A stretch of DNA of 12,191 bases from JANNMJ01 sp031397815 (lineage in GTDB: Bacteria; Bacteroidota; Bacteroidia; Cytophagales; Hymenobacteraceae): positions 1-12,191 of the forward strand of contig JANNMJ010000053.1 of the NCBI GenBank assembly GCA_031397815.1. Direction: 5' to 3'. This document shows positions 1 to 6,839 of the stretch, piece after piece; the first letter of the stretch is position 1; each line of letters starts with the position of its first letter. Position numbers and translations under genes: made by a program. The notes beneath the pieces are model-generated. The model did not search any database. It saw only the letters and a list, made by a program, of their open reading frames with translations, and was not told where the DNA came from.

Positions 1-9
1 CCGGGTGGC

Positions 10-124
10 GCGTCTGTGACGCGCGTTCGCGTCAGCGAACCACTCGCGTAGGATTGGCGCGGCTTGTTGGAGGTAGCCTAACCGCCGTAGTTCGTCGCGT
101 TCCGCGCCGGTGCGTCACAGACGC
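10..124. repeat. 13-bp inverted repeat pair in gene-free region
   Basis: The 13-mer GCGTCTGTGACGC at 10-22 recurs as its exact reverse complement at 112-124, 89 bp away. The inner segment contains a further small hairpin (25-40). No coding potential is convincing here. The arrangement resembles a degenerate REP/MITE-like intergenic element, but no transposase gene or target-site duplication is visible and the left boundary may lie outside the window. The identity as a mobile repeat is inference. Confidence 0.5.
25..40. repeat. Short perfect hairpin (6-bp stem, 4-nt loop)
   Basis: GTTCGC at 25-30 pairs perfectly with GCGAAC at 35-40 around the loop GTCA. There is no T-tract, so it is not a terminator. 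It sits inside the larger inverted repeat at 10-124 and is probably part of the same palindromic element. Confidence 0.45.
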
Positions 125-140
125 ATACCCCGTTCAGACA

Positions 141-174
141 CGCGTTAGGTCTCCCTTCGGTCGACCTAAACGCG
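141..174. repeat. Imperfect stem-loop in gene-free region
   Basis: CGCGTTAGGTC (141-151) pairs with GACCTAAACGCG (163-174), leaving one bulged base and an 11-nt loop. There is no adjacent T-run. Together with 10-124 it makes the first 180 bp unusually rich in dyad symmetry, consistent with clustered palindromic repeats. Confidence 0.45.
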
Positions 175-226
175 CGCCAGCGGTAGGATGCGGCTGAGCA
201 AACGGTGGCTGAGCATACGCGGGGTT

Positions 227-286
227 GGGGTGTCCCCCCACCCCGGCCGTTCCGGCCACCCCTCCCCTCCGGGGCGGGGAGTTTTT
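227..286 (+). terminator. Hairpin cluster ending in a terminator-like stem plus T5
   Basis: Three hairpins follow one another: GGGGTG/CACCCC (227-232 with 239-244), GGCCG/CGGCC (245-249 with 253-257), and CTCCCC/GGGGAG (262-267 with 276-281). TTTTT follows the last at 282-286. That last unit has the form of an intrinsic terminator for + strand transcription entering from left of the window, facing the DUF1569 gene. The string of palindromes could equally be a dispersed GC-rich repeat, so the role is uncertain. Confidence 0.45.
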
Positions 287-328
287 GCTCCCTATCTGTA
301 CCTCTATTCTATCGAAGGCATACCCCCC

Positions 329-787
329 CTACACCCCAAACTGCCGCAAATGATGGTCAAGGTGCTTCCAGGTGATGTTGCCGAACTCGGCGCTTGGCAG
401 GTAGCCGAACAGGGGATGGTCGACGCCGGGCGTGGTAGCGTAACGGGCGGGGTCGAGGAGAGCGAGGAGGGCGGCGCGGTCGGCGGTGAACTCGGTGGGG
501 GTGGTCATAGCGGCGTTCGCGTCCAGCTCTTTCATGGTGCGCATGTTCGGCTTGAAACCATCGGTGCGGGTGATGAAGAACCACTTCATCAGCGGCCGTA
601 AAAACTTGGGAATGGAGAGCGATTTGAGCGGTTTGAGGCCCGTGCTGACGCGTATTTGGTCGGTGCAGTGGACGAGCATCTGGTGGGCGCTCATCGTGCC
701 CCATTGGCGGGGCGTTTCGGGGGTGAGTTGGGCGATGCGGGTCAGCAGCGCGGCGTGGTCGGTGGGGTTGAGGAAGCTGGGCGTCAT
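329..787 (-). CDS. DUF1569 / DinB-like protein
   Basis: This 152-aa protein resembles the DUF1569 branch of the DinB/YfiT four-helix-bundle superfamily. Members often bind a divalent metal through three histidines, and their biochemical function is mostly unknown. Seen here: the family-type segment WGTMSAHQMLVHC at residues 29-41, including His40; HPLFG at 124-128; and a C-terminal HLDHHLRQFG (142-151) that supplies the HxxxH pair His142/His146. I chose the ATG at 785-787 because homologues start close to the first helix; an in-frame ATG at 844 would add 19 residues with no family character. No Shine-Dalgarno is visible. The sequence TACCTTTC on the minus strand (830-837) is a 7/8 match to the Bacteroidota -7 box and could be its promoter. 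The gene is divergent from polX. Family confident; function unknown. Confidence 0.8.
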   Translation of the reverse strand: MTPSFLNPTDHAALLTRIAQLTPETPRQWGTMSAHQMLVHCTDQIRVSTGLKPLKSLSIPKFLRPLMKWFFITRTDGFKPNMRTMKELDANAAMTTPTEFTADRAALLALLDPARYATTPGVDHPLFGYLPSAEFGNITWKHLDHHLRQFGV

Positions 788-856
788 GGGGAAGTGGGAG
801 AGAAGGAGAGGGAAGAAGTCGAAATCGCCGAAAGGTATATCCACACGGCAGGCGTC

Positions 857-880
857 CGGCCCTGCTGGGCCGTATTTTCG
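857..880 (+). promoter_or_regulatory. Hairpin and possible -7 element just upstream of the PolX gene
   Basis: CGGCCC (857-862) pairs perfectly with GGGCCG (867-872) around TGCT. TATTTTCG follows at 873-880, a 7/8 match to the Bacteroidota TAnnTTTG box, only 5 bp before the start codon. If this is the promoter the mRNA would be almost leaderless. The same hairpin plus T-rich tail could instead be a weak terminator. No -33 TTTG box at the expected spacing is seen, so this is tentative. Confidence 0.3.
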
Positions 881-885
881 CCCCG

Positions 886-2670
886 ATGGATGCCCTAAAC
901 CTGCCCCGCGCCCTGCGCCTGACCGCCACGCTCCTGGAGCTGCACGACGAGAATACGTTCAAAGTCAGGGCGTGGCAGAACGCCGAAGCCGCCCTCGAAC
1001 GGGCCGGTGACGCCGACGTTCTCCTGCGCGACCAGCCCACCGCCGATGAGCTGATGGCCCGAATCGGCGGCCTCAGCAAAGGAATGGCCGTGGCTATGGC
1101 CGACGCCCTTCGCACCGGCGCCCTCGCCGAGCTGGAGCGGCTGCTGAGCCTGACGCCGCCGGGCGTGGTGAAGATGATGCAGATCAAAGGCATCGGCCCG
1201 AAACGCGTGCGGCAGCTCTGGCGCGAAGCCAACATCGAGACCCCCGAAGATCTGCTCGCGGCGTGCGAGGCGGGTGAGATTGCCAAAATCAAGGGTTTCG
1301 GTCCGAAGATTCAGGAGCAGATTCGCGAAGCCATCGAGTTTACCATCGCCGCGCGCGGGCAAGTGCTCCTCTCCCAAGCCGACGCGCTGGCCGCCGAGCT
1401 GCTGACGCTAATGCGGGCATTGCCGGGCGTGCGGCGGGCCGAAACGGCCGGGGCCACCCGGCGCGCTCTCGAAACGGTGAGCGAGGTGGTGGTAGTGGTC
1501 GGGCTGGAAGAAGGCACTTTCGGCGAGGCGCTCGATGCGCTCAACGCCGCCCCCACGCTCATCCCCGACCCGCGCCGCTGCGGCCCCCGGACGTGGCGCG
1601 GCACCGCGCCCACCTACGCCGCCGTGCCCGTGACGGTGGTGCTGACCACGCCGGATTGCTTCCTAAACGAGTGGTTTCTGGCCACCGGCTCCGACGCGCA
1701 CCTCGACGCGCAGCTACCGCCGAAAGCCCTCGAATGGCTCGCACCCGCCACGCAGCAGGCGGCAGCCAAACCCCAGCCCAGCACCCTGCGCCACGTGGTG
1801 CGCACTGGAAAATTTCAGACCGAAACCGCCCTTTACGCGGCGGCGGGCCTCAAGCAATGCATTGAGCCGGAGCTACGCGAGGGCCGCGATGAGCTGCTCC
1901 TCGCGGCCGAAGAAAAGCTGCCGCACCTCATCAGCGTCAGCGATTTGCGCGGCGCCCTCCACAATCACTCGACGTATTCCGACGGCATTCACACCCTCCG
2001 CCGAATGGCGGAACACCTCCGCGACGCCGGGTACGATTACCTCGGCATCTGCGACCACTCGCGCGCGGCGGCGTACGCCGGTGGCCTGCCCGACCATAAA
2101 GTGCGCGAGCAATGGCGCGAGATCGACGCGTTGAACGCCGAGCTGGCGCCGTTCCGCATCTTCAAAGGCATCGAAAGCGACATCCTCGCCGATGGTTCTT
2201 TGGATTACGACGATGAGCTGCTGGCGGGCTTCGATTTCATCGTCGCCTCCGTGCATTCGGGCCTGCGGATGGATGAGGCGAAAGCCACCGCCCGGCTCCT
2301 CAAAGCCATCGAAAACCCGTTCACCACGATGCTCGGCCACCCCACCGGGCGCTTGCTGCTGCGGCGCGAAGGCTATCCGCTCGATTTCAAAACCATCATT
2401 GACGCCTGCGCGGAACACGGCGTCGCAATTGAGCTGAACTCCAATCCGTGGCGCCTCGACCTCGATTGGCGCTGGCTCACGTACGCGCTCGAAAAGGGCG
2501 TTCTGACCGCCCTCAACCCCGATGCGCACAGCATCAGCGGCTACGCCGATATGCAGTACGGCGTGCGGTTGGGCCGCAAAGCCTACCTCACGGCCGAGCA
2601 AACGCTGAATACGTGGTCGCAGGCGCGACTAGCGGCGTGGTTCGACGAGCGCAAAGCCCGTCGCGGATGA
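886..2670 (+). CDS. PolX-family protein with PHP domain; polymerase site degenerate
   Basis: This 594-aa protein has the domain order of bacterial PolX: N-terminal 8-kDa-like domain with helix-hairpin-helix motifs (KGIGPKRVRQLW, 101-112; KGFGPKIQEQI, 136-146), a palm-like region (about 185-280), and a C-terminal PHP domain (about 355-590). Bacterial PolX acts in DNA repair; the PHP domain provides Mn-dependent 3'-5' exonuclease and, in studied examples, AP-endonuclease activity. The PHP ligands look complete: HNHSTYSDG (359-367), ICDHS (388-392), GIESDI (428-433), SVHSG (455-459), GHPTGR (484-489), NPDAH (544-548). The palm is not: where the family reads GSxRR...ETxGDiD, this protein has GATRRALETVSEVVV (189-203), and the third-Asp strand reads VPVTVV (247-252), so all three catalytic aspartates are missing. 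It is therefore probably a nuclease rather than a polymerase. Its stop codon overlaps the start of the downstream glycosyltransferase (ATGA). Confidence 0.9.
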   Translation: MDALNLPRALRLTATLLELHDENTFKVRAWQNAEAALERAGDADVLLRDQPTADELMARIGGLSKGMAVAMADALRTGALAELERLLSLTPPGVVKMMQIKGIGPKRVRQLWREANIETPEDLLAACEAGEIAKIKGFGPKIQEQIREAIEFTIAARGQVLLSQADALAAELLTLMRALPGVRRAETAGATRRALETVSEVVVVVGLEEGTFGEALDALNAAPTLIPDPRRCGPRTWRGTAPTYAAVPVTVVLTTPDCFLNEWFLATGSDAHLDAQLPPKALEWLAPATQQAAAKPQPSTLRHVVRTGKFQTETALYAAAGLKQCIEPELREGRDELLLAAEEKLPHLISVSDLRGALHNHSTYSDGIHTLRRMAEHLRDAGYDYLGICDHSRAAAYAGGLPDHKVREQWREIDALNAELAPFRIFKGIESDILADGSLDYDDELLAGFDFIVASVHSGLRMDEAKATARLLKAIENPFTTMLGHPTGRLLLRREGYPLDFKTIIDACAEHGVAIELNSNPWRLDLDWRWLTYALEKGVLTALNPDAHSISGYADMQYGVRLGRKAYLTAEQTLNTWSQARLAAWFDERKARRG

Positions 2671-3656
2671 AGATTCTCGTCCTCCGGTTTTCGTCTATCG
2701 GTGATATCGTCCTCACGACGCCCGTCGTGCGCGAGCTGGCCACGCAAGTGCCCGGCGCAGAAGTGCATTTCGCGACCAAGCCCGCATTCGCGCAGCTTTT
2801 CACGGCCAACCCGTACGTCCGGAAAACGCATATCCTGAGCGGCTCGCTCAGTGAATTAATCGCGGAGCTAAAAGCCGAGAAATTCGACCAAGTAATCGAC
2901 CTCCACAACAACCTACGCACGCGCATCCTAACCGCCCGCCTCGGCGTCCCAACCCGGCGGTTCGATAAGCTGAATGTCGAAAAGTGGCTGCTGGTCAATT
3001 TGAAAATCAACCGGTTGCCCGCGCTTCACATCGTCGATAGATACCGGGCCGCCGCCGCTCATCTCGGTATAAAAGATGACCAACAGGGGCTGGATTATTT
3101 TATCCCGACTGAACAGAAAATTCTTCTTCATACCCTGCCCGCCACACATCGCGCCGGGTACGTCGCGGTAGCCATCGGCGCCCAACACGCCACCAAGCGC
3201 CTCCCCCTCGATAAGCTCATCGAGGCCTGTGATCGGCTGGCAGCGCCGCTGATTCTACTCGGTGGGAAAGAAGATGCGGCGGTGGGAGAGGAAATCGTTA
3301 CCTATTTCAGCAAAGCGAAAACTTCTACGAAAATCGTCATTTTCAACGCTTGCGGGCAGTATTCGCTGCACGGTTCAGCGTCGTTGGTGCGGCAGGCGCG
3401 CCTCGTCGTAACGCACGATACGGGGTTGATGCACATCGCGGCGGCGTTCCGGAAACCGATCATCAGCATCTGGGGCAACACCGTCCCCGAGTTCGGCATG
3501 ACGCCCTACCGCACCGAGTTCAGTGTGCTGGAAGTGCCGGGCTTGCCGTGCCGCCCGTGCTCGAAAATCGGTTACGCGCAGTGCCCCAAAGGCCACTTCA
3601 AGTGTATGCGTGAGCAGGATTTAACGCCTCTCGAACAAGCGTTCAACCCCGAATAA
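2667..3656 (+). CDS. GT9 heptosyltransferase-like glycosyltransferase
   Basis: This 329-aa protein matches glycosyltransferase family 9 (ADP-heptose:LPS heptosyltransferase-like, GT-B fold) in length and motif order. The N-terminal segment MKILVLRFSSIGDIVLTTP (1-19) is the family's Rossmann start with the GD loop. IGAQHATKRLP (170-180) opens the nucleotide-sugar-binding half, LLGGKED (197-203) follows, and HDTGLMHIAAAF (250-261) is the signature that contacts the donor phosphates. A C-terminal cysteine set (295, 298, 306, 313) is a common GT9 feature. It probably acts at the cytoplasmic face of the inner membrane in lipopolysaccharide core or other surface-glycan synthesis; the sugar and acceptor cannot be read from the sequence. 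The ATG at 2667 overlaps the polX stop, implying translational coupling; an in-frame upstream extension inside polX is not credible. It converges with the hydrolase gene 13 bp away. Confidence 0.9.
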   Translation: MKILVLRFSSIGDIVLTTPVVRELATQVPGAEVHFATKPAFAQLFTANPYVRKTHILSGSLSELIAELKAEKFDQVIDLHNNLRTRILTARLGVPTRRFDKLNVEKWLLVNLKINRLPALHIVDRYRAAAAHLGIKDDQQGLDYFIPTEQKILLHTLPATHRAGYVAVAIGAQHATKRLPLDKLIEACDRLAAPLILLGGKEDAAVGEEIVTYFSKAKTSTKIVIFNACGQYSLHGSASLVRQARLVVTHDTGLMHIAAAFRKPIISIWGNTVPEFGMTPYRTEFSVLEVPGLPCRPCSKIGYAQCPKGHFKCMREQDLTPLEQAFNPE

Positions 3657-3669
3657 TCGGCGGGAATAT

Positions 3670-4980
3670 TTATTCCACCATCACGCGCCCCAAACCGCGC
3701 CCTTCGCTCCGCACGGCATACAAGCCCGGCGCCAAACCGAGCACCGAAAACCCGCCCTCCGCATCAACTGCCGCCACCCGCACCCGCCGCCCGGTGCCGT
3801 CGAATAGCTCGATGCGCCGCGCAGTAACGCCGCTGAGGCGCACGCTACCTGTCGCCGGATTCGGGTAAAACAGCGTTTTCGAACCAGAAAACTCCGGCTC
3901 ACCAATACCCGTTGCCGGACTGAAAACGCGCATCAGCCGCTGCCAAAGTTGGTCGTCGAAGGATGAAGGACCGAGTACGCGGGCGCCCGCCGCCTCGCCC
4001 ATTCGCACCACCACTAGGTTCAGGCTCGGCACGACATATATTTTCTGGTCGTTTTTGCCGAGCGCGGCATATAAATCAGCGGGCGCCGACGGCATCAAAC
4101 TGCCCGGCAGCACCGCCCGCACGGTCGGGGCCATATAAGAATCCTGCCCGTTGAGCCACGTCAGGTAGCCATACGCGTGGTTGAGGGGTTGCGAACGGGT
4201 GGTCATCGCCCGGAAATACGCCGTATCGCGCAGAACGCGGGTCGTGTCCCACGTACCGCGGTTAAGCAGGAGTAGGCCGAAGCGCGCCATATCGCGGGGG
4301 CGGCTATAAAAAATACCGTCGTTCCAGAGGCCCGCCATCCCGATTTTTATTCCGATTCGGCTACTCGTGTATTGCTGCCACGACGTGCCGCTCGCCGCCG
4401 CCACCACGTTTTGCAGCAGCCGATACGGCGCATTATGGTACGCCCACCGCGTGCCGGGCGGCGCCAGATAGGTCAGGCAGGGCGGCAATAAACAATCGTC
4501 GGAAATAGGCACGCCATTGACGATTAAATCATCGTCGAGTCCGCTCGTCATCGTGAGCTGATGGCGGATCGTGATTCGGCCTTCCTGCGCGGGCGTCAGG
4601 CTCGTCCAGCCACTTCCCAAAAACCGCGAGGTGCTATCGGAAAGCCGCAAAAGCCCTTCCTGTTGCGCAATCCCCACGAGCGCCGACGTCAGGGTTTTCC
4701 CCGCCGAAGCCCAATACCAGAGCGAGTCGCGGGTGAACGTGCCGTAATACTGCTCCACCGCGATGCGCCCATTTTGCAGAATCAGCAACGATTTTCCGTT
4801 CGTGCGGCCCACAAACGTCAGCACAGTATCAAGGGCCACCTGATTCCAGCTGAGCTGCGCGGGCGTCACCGTCGCCCACGGCTGCGTGTTGAGGCGCGGC
4901 GGGAAATATCGCTGCGCCGAAACCGGCCACGCGAGGCCCGTAAGGAGCAGCAAAACCAGCAATGGAGTACGGAAACGCAT
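3670..4980 (-). CDS. Secreted beta-lactamase-family serine hydrolase with T9SS sorting domain
   Basis: This 436-aa protein belongs to the class C beta-lactamase/penicillin-binding-like serine hydrolase family. It has a Sec signal peptide (hydrophobic 5-17, cleavage likely after VSA, about residue 22). The nucleophile motif is SAGK (Ser92, Lys95), and a YHN triad (Tyr181, Asn183) is the second active-site motif. A third KTG/HxG-type motif is not clear; the region around YAALGKNDQKIYV (304-316) is the likely equivalent. Residues about 370-436 (FYPNPATGSVRLSG, then ELFDGTGRRV, then LAPGLYAVR and a closing GRVMVE) are a typical type A T9SS C-terminal domain, so the mature enzyme should be exported across the outer membrane and be secreted or surface-attached. 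Substrate unknown; esterase, peptidase and amidase activities all occur in this family. I chose the ATG at 4978-4980 because it directly precedes the signal peptide; a start 16 codons upstream is less likely. serS lies upstream on the same strand, separated by its terminator. Confidence 0.9.
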   Translation of the reverse strand: MRFRTPLLVLLLLTGLAWPVSAQRYFPPRLNTQPWATVTPAQLSWNQVALDTVLTFVGRTNGKSLLILQNGRIAVEQYYGTFTRDSLWYWASAGKTLTSALVGIAQQEGLLRLSDSTSRFLGSGWTSLTPAQEGRITIRHQLTMTSGLDDDLIVNGVPISDDCLLPPCLTYLAPPGTRWAYHNAPYRLLQNVVAAASGTSWQQYTSSRIGIKIGMAGLWNDGIFYSRPRDMARFGLLLLNRGTWDTTRVLRDTAYFRAMTTRSQPLNHAYGYLTWLNGQDSYMAPTVRAVLPGSLMPSAPADLYAALGKNDQKIYVVPSLNLVVVRMGEAAGARVLGPSSFDDQLWQRLMRVFSPATGIGEPEFSGSKTLFYPNPATGSVRLSGVTARRIELFDGTGRRVRVAAVDAEGGFSVLGLAPGLYAVRSEGRGLGRVMVE

Positions 4981-5026
4981 ATCGATGAGTGTAAGTGGGA
5001 GAGGGGAAGAGAGCAGGCGCGTCAGC

Positions 5027-5060
5027 AAAACGGGCCGGTCGCTTGGAAGCGACCGGCCCG
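5027..5060 (-). terminator. Intrinsic terminator downstream of serS
   Basis: A perfect 14-bp dyad (5031-5044 with 5047-5060, centred on GG; in practice about 12 bp with a 6-nt loop) is GC-rich. Read on the minus strand, it is followed by TTTT (5027-5030). It lies 57 bp past the serS stop and 47 bp before the hydrolase start, so it should end serS transcription and separate the two genes. A second small palindrome, AAAAAATATTTTTT (5078-5091), lies between it and serS. Confidence 0.85.
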
Positions 5061-5116
5061 GTAAAGGTTTACTGCGGAAAAAATATTTTTTCGCTCGAAA
5101 GAACGAATCGCCTTAC

Positions 5117-6394
5117 TTACCCAATCTGCTGGAACCCGCAGTAGCTGTGCAGCGCCTCCGGAAGGCGAATGCTGCCGTCGGCCTGCTGATTATTTTCGAG
5201 CAGCGCCGCCACGATGCGCGGCAACGCCAGCGCCGAGCCGTTGAGCGTGTGCAAAAGCTGCATCTTTCCGGCGTCGTTCTTATAACGCAGCTTCAAGCGG
5301 TTGGCCTGATAGGTTTCGAAGTTCGAGCAAGACGACACCTCCAGCCACCGCCCCTGCGCCGCCGAATAGACTTCCAAATCATACGTGAGGGCCGATGTGA
5401 AGCTCATATCGCCGCCGCACAGGCGCAGCACGCGGTACGGCAGCTCCAGCTTTTGCAGCAGGCCTTCGATGTGCGCGAGCATCTCGTGCAGGATGTCATA
5501 CGACGTTTCCGGCGCCGAAATCTGCACAATCTCTACTTTGTCGAACTGATGCAGACGGTTCAGACCGCGCACATCCGCGCCCCACGAACCGGCCTCGCGG
5601 CGGAAGCACGGCGTGTAACCTGCATTCCGGATGGGCAGGCGGGCGGGGTCGATGATTTCGTCGCGGTACAGGTTGGTGATCGGAACCTCGGCCGTCGGAA
5701 TCAGGAACAGGTTATCCTGACGGTCGTGGTACATCTGGCCGTCCTTATCCGGGAGCTGGCCGGTGCCGTACCCGCTGGCCTCGTTCACGAGAATCGGCGG
5801 CTGAATCTCCTCATAACCGCCCGCCCGCGCTTCGTCGAGGAAGAAGTTGATGAGCGCCCGTTGCAGGCGCGCGCCCTGATTCTTGTAAACCGGAAAGCCG
5901 GCGCCGGTAATCTTATTCCCTAGCTCGAAATCAATGATATCGAGCCGCTTGATGATTTCCCAGTGCGGCTGCGCGTTTTCGGGCAGGTTCGGCATCGCTC
6001 CGACTTCACGCACTACCTCGTTTTCGTTAGCCGTCCGGCCTTCCGGAACGCTGCTGTGCGGCAAGTTCGGGAGCTTGACGAGCGCGTTATGCAGGTGCGA
6101 TTCCACATCGTCGAGCGACGCTTTCAGCACCGCTACGGCGGTTTTCAGCTCATTGGCTTCGGCTTTCAGCGTCTCGGCTTCGGCGGCGCGCTTCTGCTGC
6201 ATCAGCGGACCAATCTCGCGGGCGAGGGCGTTTTGGCGGGCCTGATTCTCGTCGAGGGCGGTTTGGGTGGCCCGCCGCCGCTGGTCGAATTCGAGGACGG
6301 CCGCGATAGCTTCTTCCGGATGAGCGACAAATTTTTTGCGGAGGCCGGCAATTACCAGTTCGGGCTGCTCGCGCAGCAGGGCCAATTGAAGCAT
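5117..6394 (-). CDS. serS: Seryl-tRNA synthetase
   Basis: This cytoplasmic class II aminoacyl-tRNA synthetase charges tRNA-Ser (and tRNA-Sec where present) with serine, using ATP. At 425 aa it has the usual length. Residues 1-105 form the N-terminal antiparallel coiled-coil arm that binds the long variable arm of tRNA-Ser, rich in Q, E, K, R and A. The catalytic domain shows TAE (234-236), motif 2 starting FRREAGSWGADVRG (264-277) and continuing to FDKVE (284-288), the serine/ATP pocket segment EVSSCSNFETYQ (352-363), and motif 3 NGSALALPRIVAALLE (385-400). The ATG at 6392-6394 gives the standard MLQLALLREQPE N-terminus; a further 40 in-frame upstream codons are proline/glycine-rich and unlike the family. 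A good Bacteroidota -7 box lies 57 bp upstream and a strong terminator follows the gene, so it is probably monocistronic. It diverges from rho. Confidence 0.97.
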   Translation of the reverse strand: MLQLALLREQPELVIAGLRKKFVAHPEEAIAAVLEFDQRRRATQTALDENQARQNALAREIGPLMQQKRAAEAETLKAEANELKTAVAVLKASLDDVESHLHNALVKLPNLPHSSVPEGRTANENEVVREVGAMPNLPENAQPHWEIIKRLDIIDFELGNKITGAGFPVYKNQGARLQRALINFFLDEARAGGYEEIQPPILVNEASGYGTGQLPDKDGQMYHDRQDNLFLIPTAEVPITNLYRDEIIDPARLPIRNAGYTPCFRREAGSWGADVRGLNRLHQFDKVEIVQISAPETSYDILHEMLAHIEGLLQKLELPYRVLRLCGGDMSFTSALTYDLEVYSAAQGRWLEVSSCSNFETYQANRLKLRYKNDAGKMQLLHTLNGSALALPRIVAALLENNQQADGSIRLPEALHSYCGFQQIG

Positions 6395-6450
6395 CTTTCT
6401 GCGAAATTCGGGGGTGGGTAAGCGCCGCGGCGGACGGCCGGGCGGTGGCG

Positions 6451-6485
6451 CAAAAGTAGGCCCGGCGCCGGGAGCCGCGCTCCAA
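6451..6485 (-). promoter_or_regulatory. Putative serS promoter (Bacteroidota type)
   Basis: On the minus strand TACTTTTG (6451-6458) matches the Bacteroidota -7 consensus TAnnTTTG exactly. A TTG (6483-6485) lies 24 bp upstream, slightly longer than the usual 17-23 bp spacing. Transcription would start near 6444, giving a leader of about 50 nt. A perfect 12-bp palindrome, CCCGGCGCCGGG (6461-6472), fills the spacer and could be an operator or a chance GC dyad. Confidence 0.5.
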
Positions 6486-6696
6486 GAACCGCCGTCTGCC
6501 CACGCGGCCCGCACCCCGGAAGCAACTTTTTTGCGGCGGGTGCGTGTAGCAGCGAGGTCGGTTGCCCGCTGAAGCGTATCATTGTAGCCGCAAGCAGCCG
6601 GGTATCCTTACTCCGTTGCGGCCCCGGCGGATTTTCGGCGCGATGCTTTCCGTATCGACCCGAAGCCGCTTTCTCCGGACATTGTTTTCTTGGTTT

Positions 6697-6724
6697 GGCG
6701 ACGGCCTTCGCGCCTTTTTTGGCG
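6697..6724 (+). promoter_or_regulatory. Possible attenuator-like alternative hairpins in the rho leader
   Basis: GGCG (6697-6700) can pair with CGCC (6711-6714), extended by CG/CG across a bulged A, and is directly followed by TTTTTT (6715-6720), the form of a weak intrinsic terminator. The same CGCC can instead pair with the GGCG at 6721-6724, placing the T-run in the loop. The two pairings are mutually exclusive. The stems are short, so this is suggestive only. Confidence 0.3.
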
Positions 6725-6839
6725 TAGCGTAGGTTCGCTCCCCGGCTCGGGTTTTCGCCCGGCGTTCCTCCCCGGACCGAATCCTCTTCGTAGTGTCGCC
6801 TCTCCGTTTTTATTTCGTTTTTCCCCACGCCTCGCTGGT

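Larger units (their letters stand above)
6395..6839. other. Divergent serS/rho intergenic region (rho leader)
   Basis: This 445-bp gene-free stretch separates the divergent serS and rho genes. Several open frames cross it, but none resembles a protein and the rho-frame extension from 6690 is arginine/proline-rich without family similarity. It contains the serS promoter (6451-6485) and T-rich, hairpin-forming sequence near 6697-6724. I find no full TAnnTTTG box on the plus strand; TAGGTTCG (6730-6737) is a 7/8 match without a well-spaced -33 box. No tRNA or recognised riboswitch is seen. A long rho leader is compatible with autoregulation by termination, as known for rho of other bacteria. Confidence 0.5.

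Noticed and set aside
188..601. 137-codon plus-strand frame from the palindromic region
   Set aside because: Crosses the hairpin cluster and the DUF1569 gene antisense; Gly/Val-rich with no recognisable domain.
357..1292. 311-codon minus-strand frame across the DUF1569/polX junction
   Set aside because: Ser/Arg-rich antisense shadow that overlaps two supported genes in other frames.
4886..5923. 345-codon plus-strand frame antisense to serS
   Set aside because: Runs through the serS terminator and opposite a certain gene; the composition is typical of a GC-rich shadow.
6395..6514. 40-codon N-terminal extension of serS
   Set aside because: Gly/Pro/Ala-rich, covers the predicted promoter, and SerS proteins start at MLQLALLRE-type sequence.
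6690..6839. 50-codon N-terminal extension of rho in the same frame
   Set aside because: Arg/Pro/Phe-rich and unlike any Rho; the family N-terminus begins exactly at the ATG at 6840.
6395..6839. tRNA or riboswitch in the serS/rho gap
   Set aside because: No T-loop GTTCRANNC with a matching acceptor stem and no known aptamer core could be found by eye on either strand.
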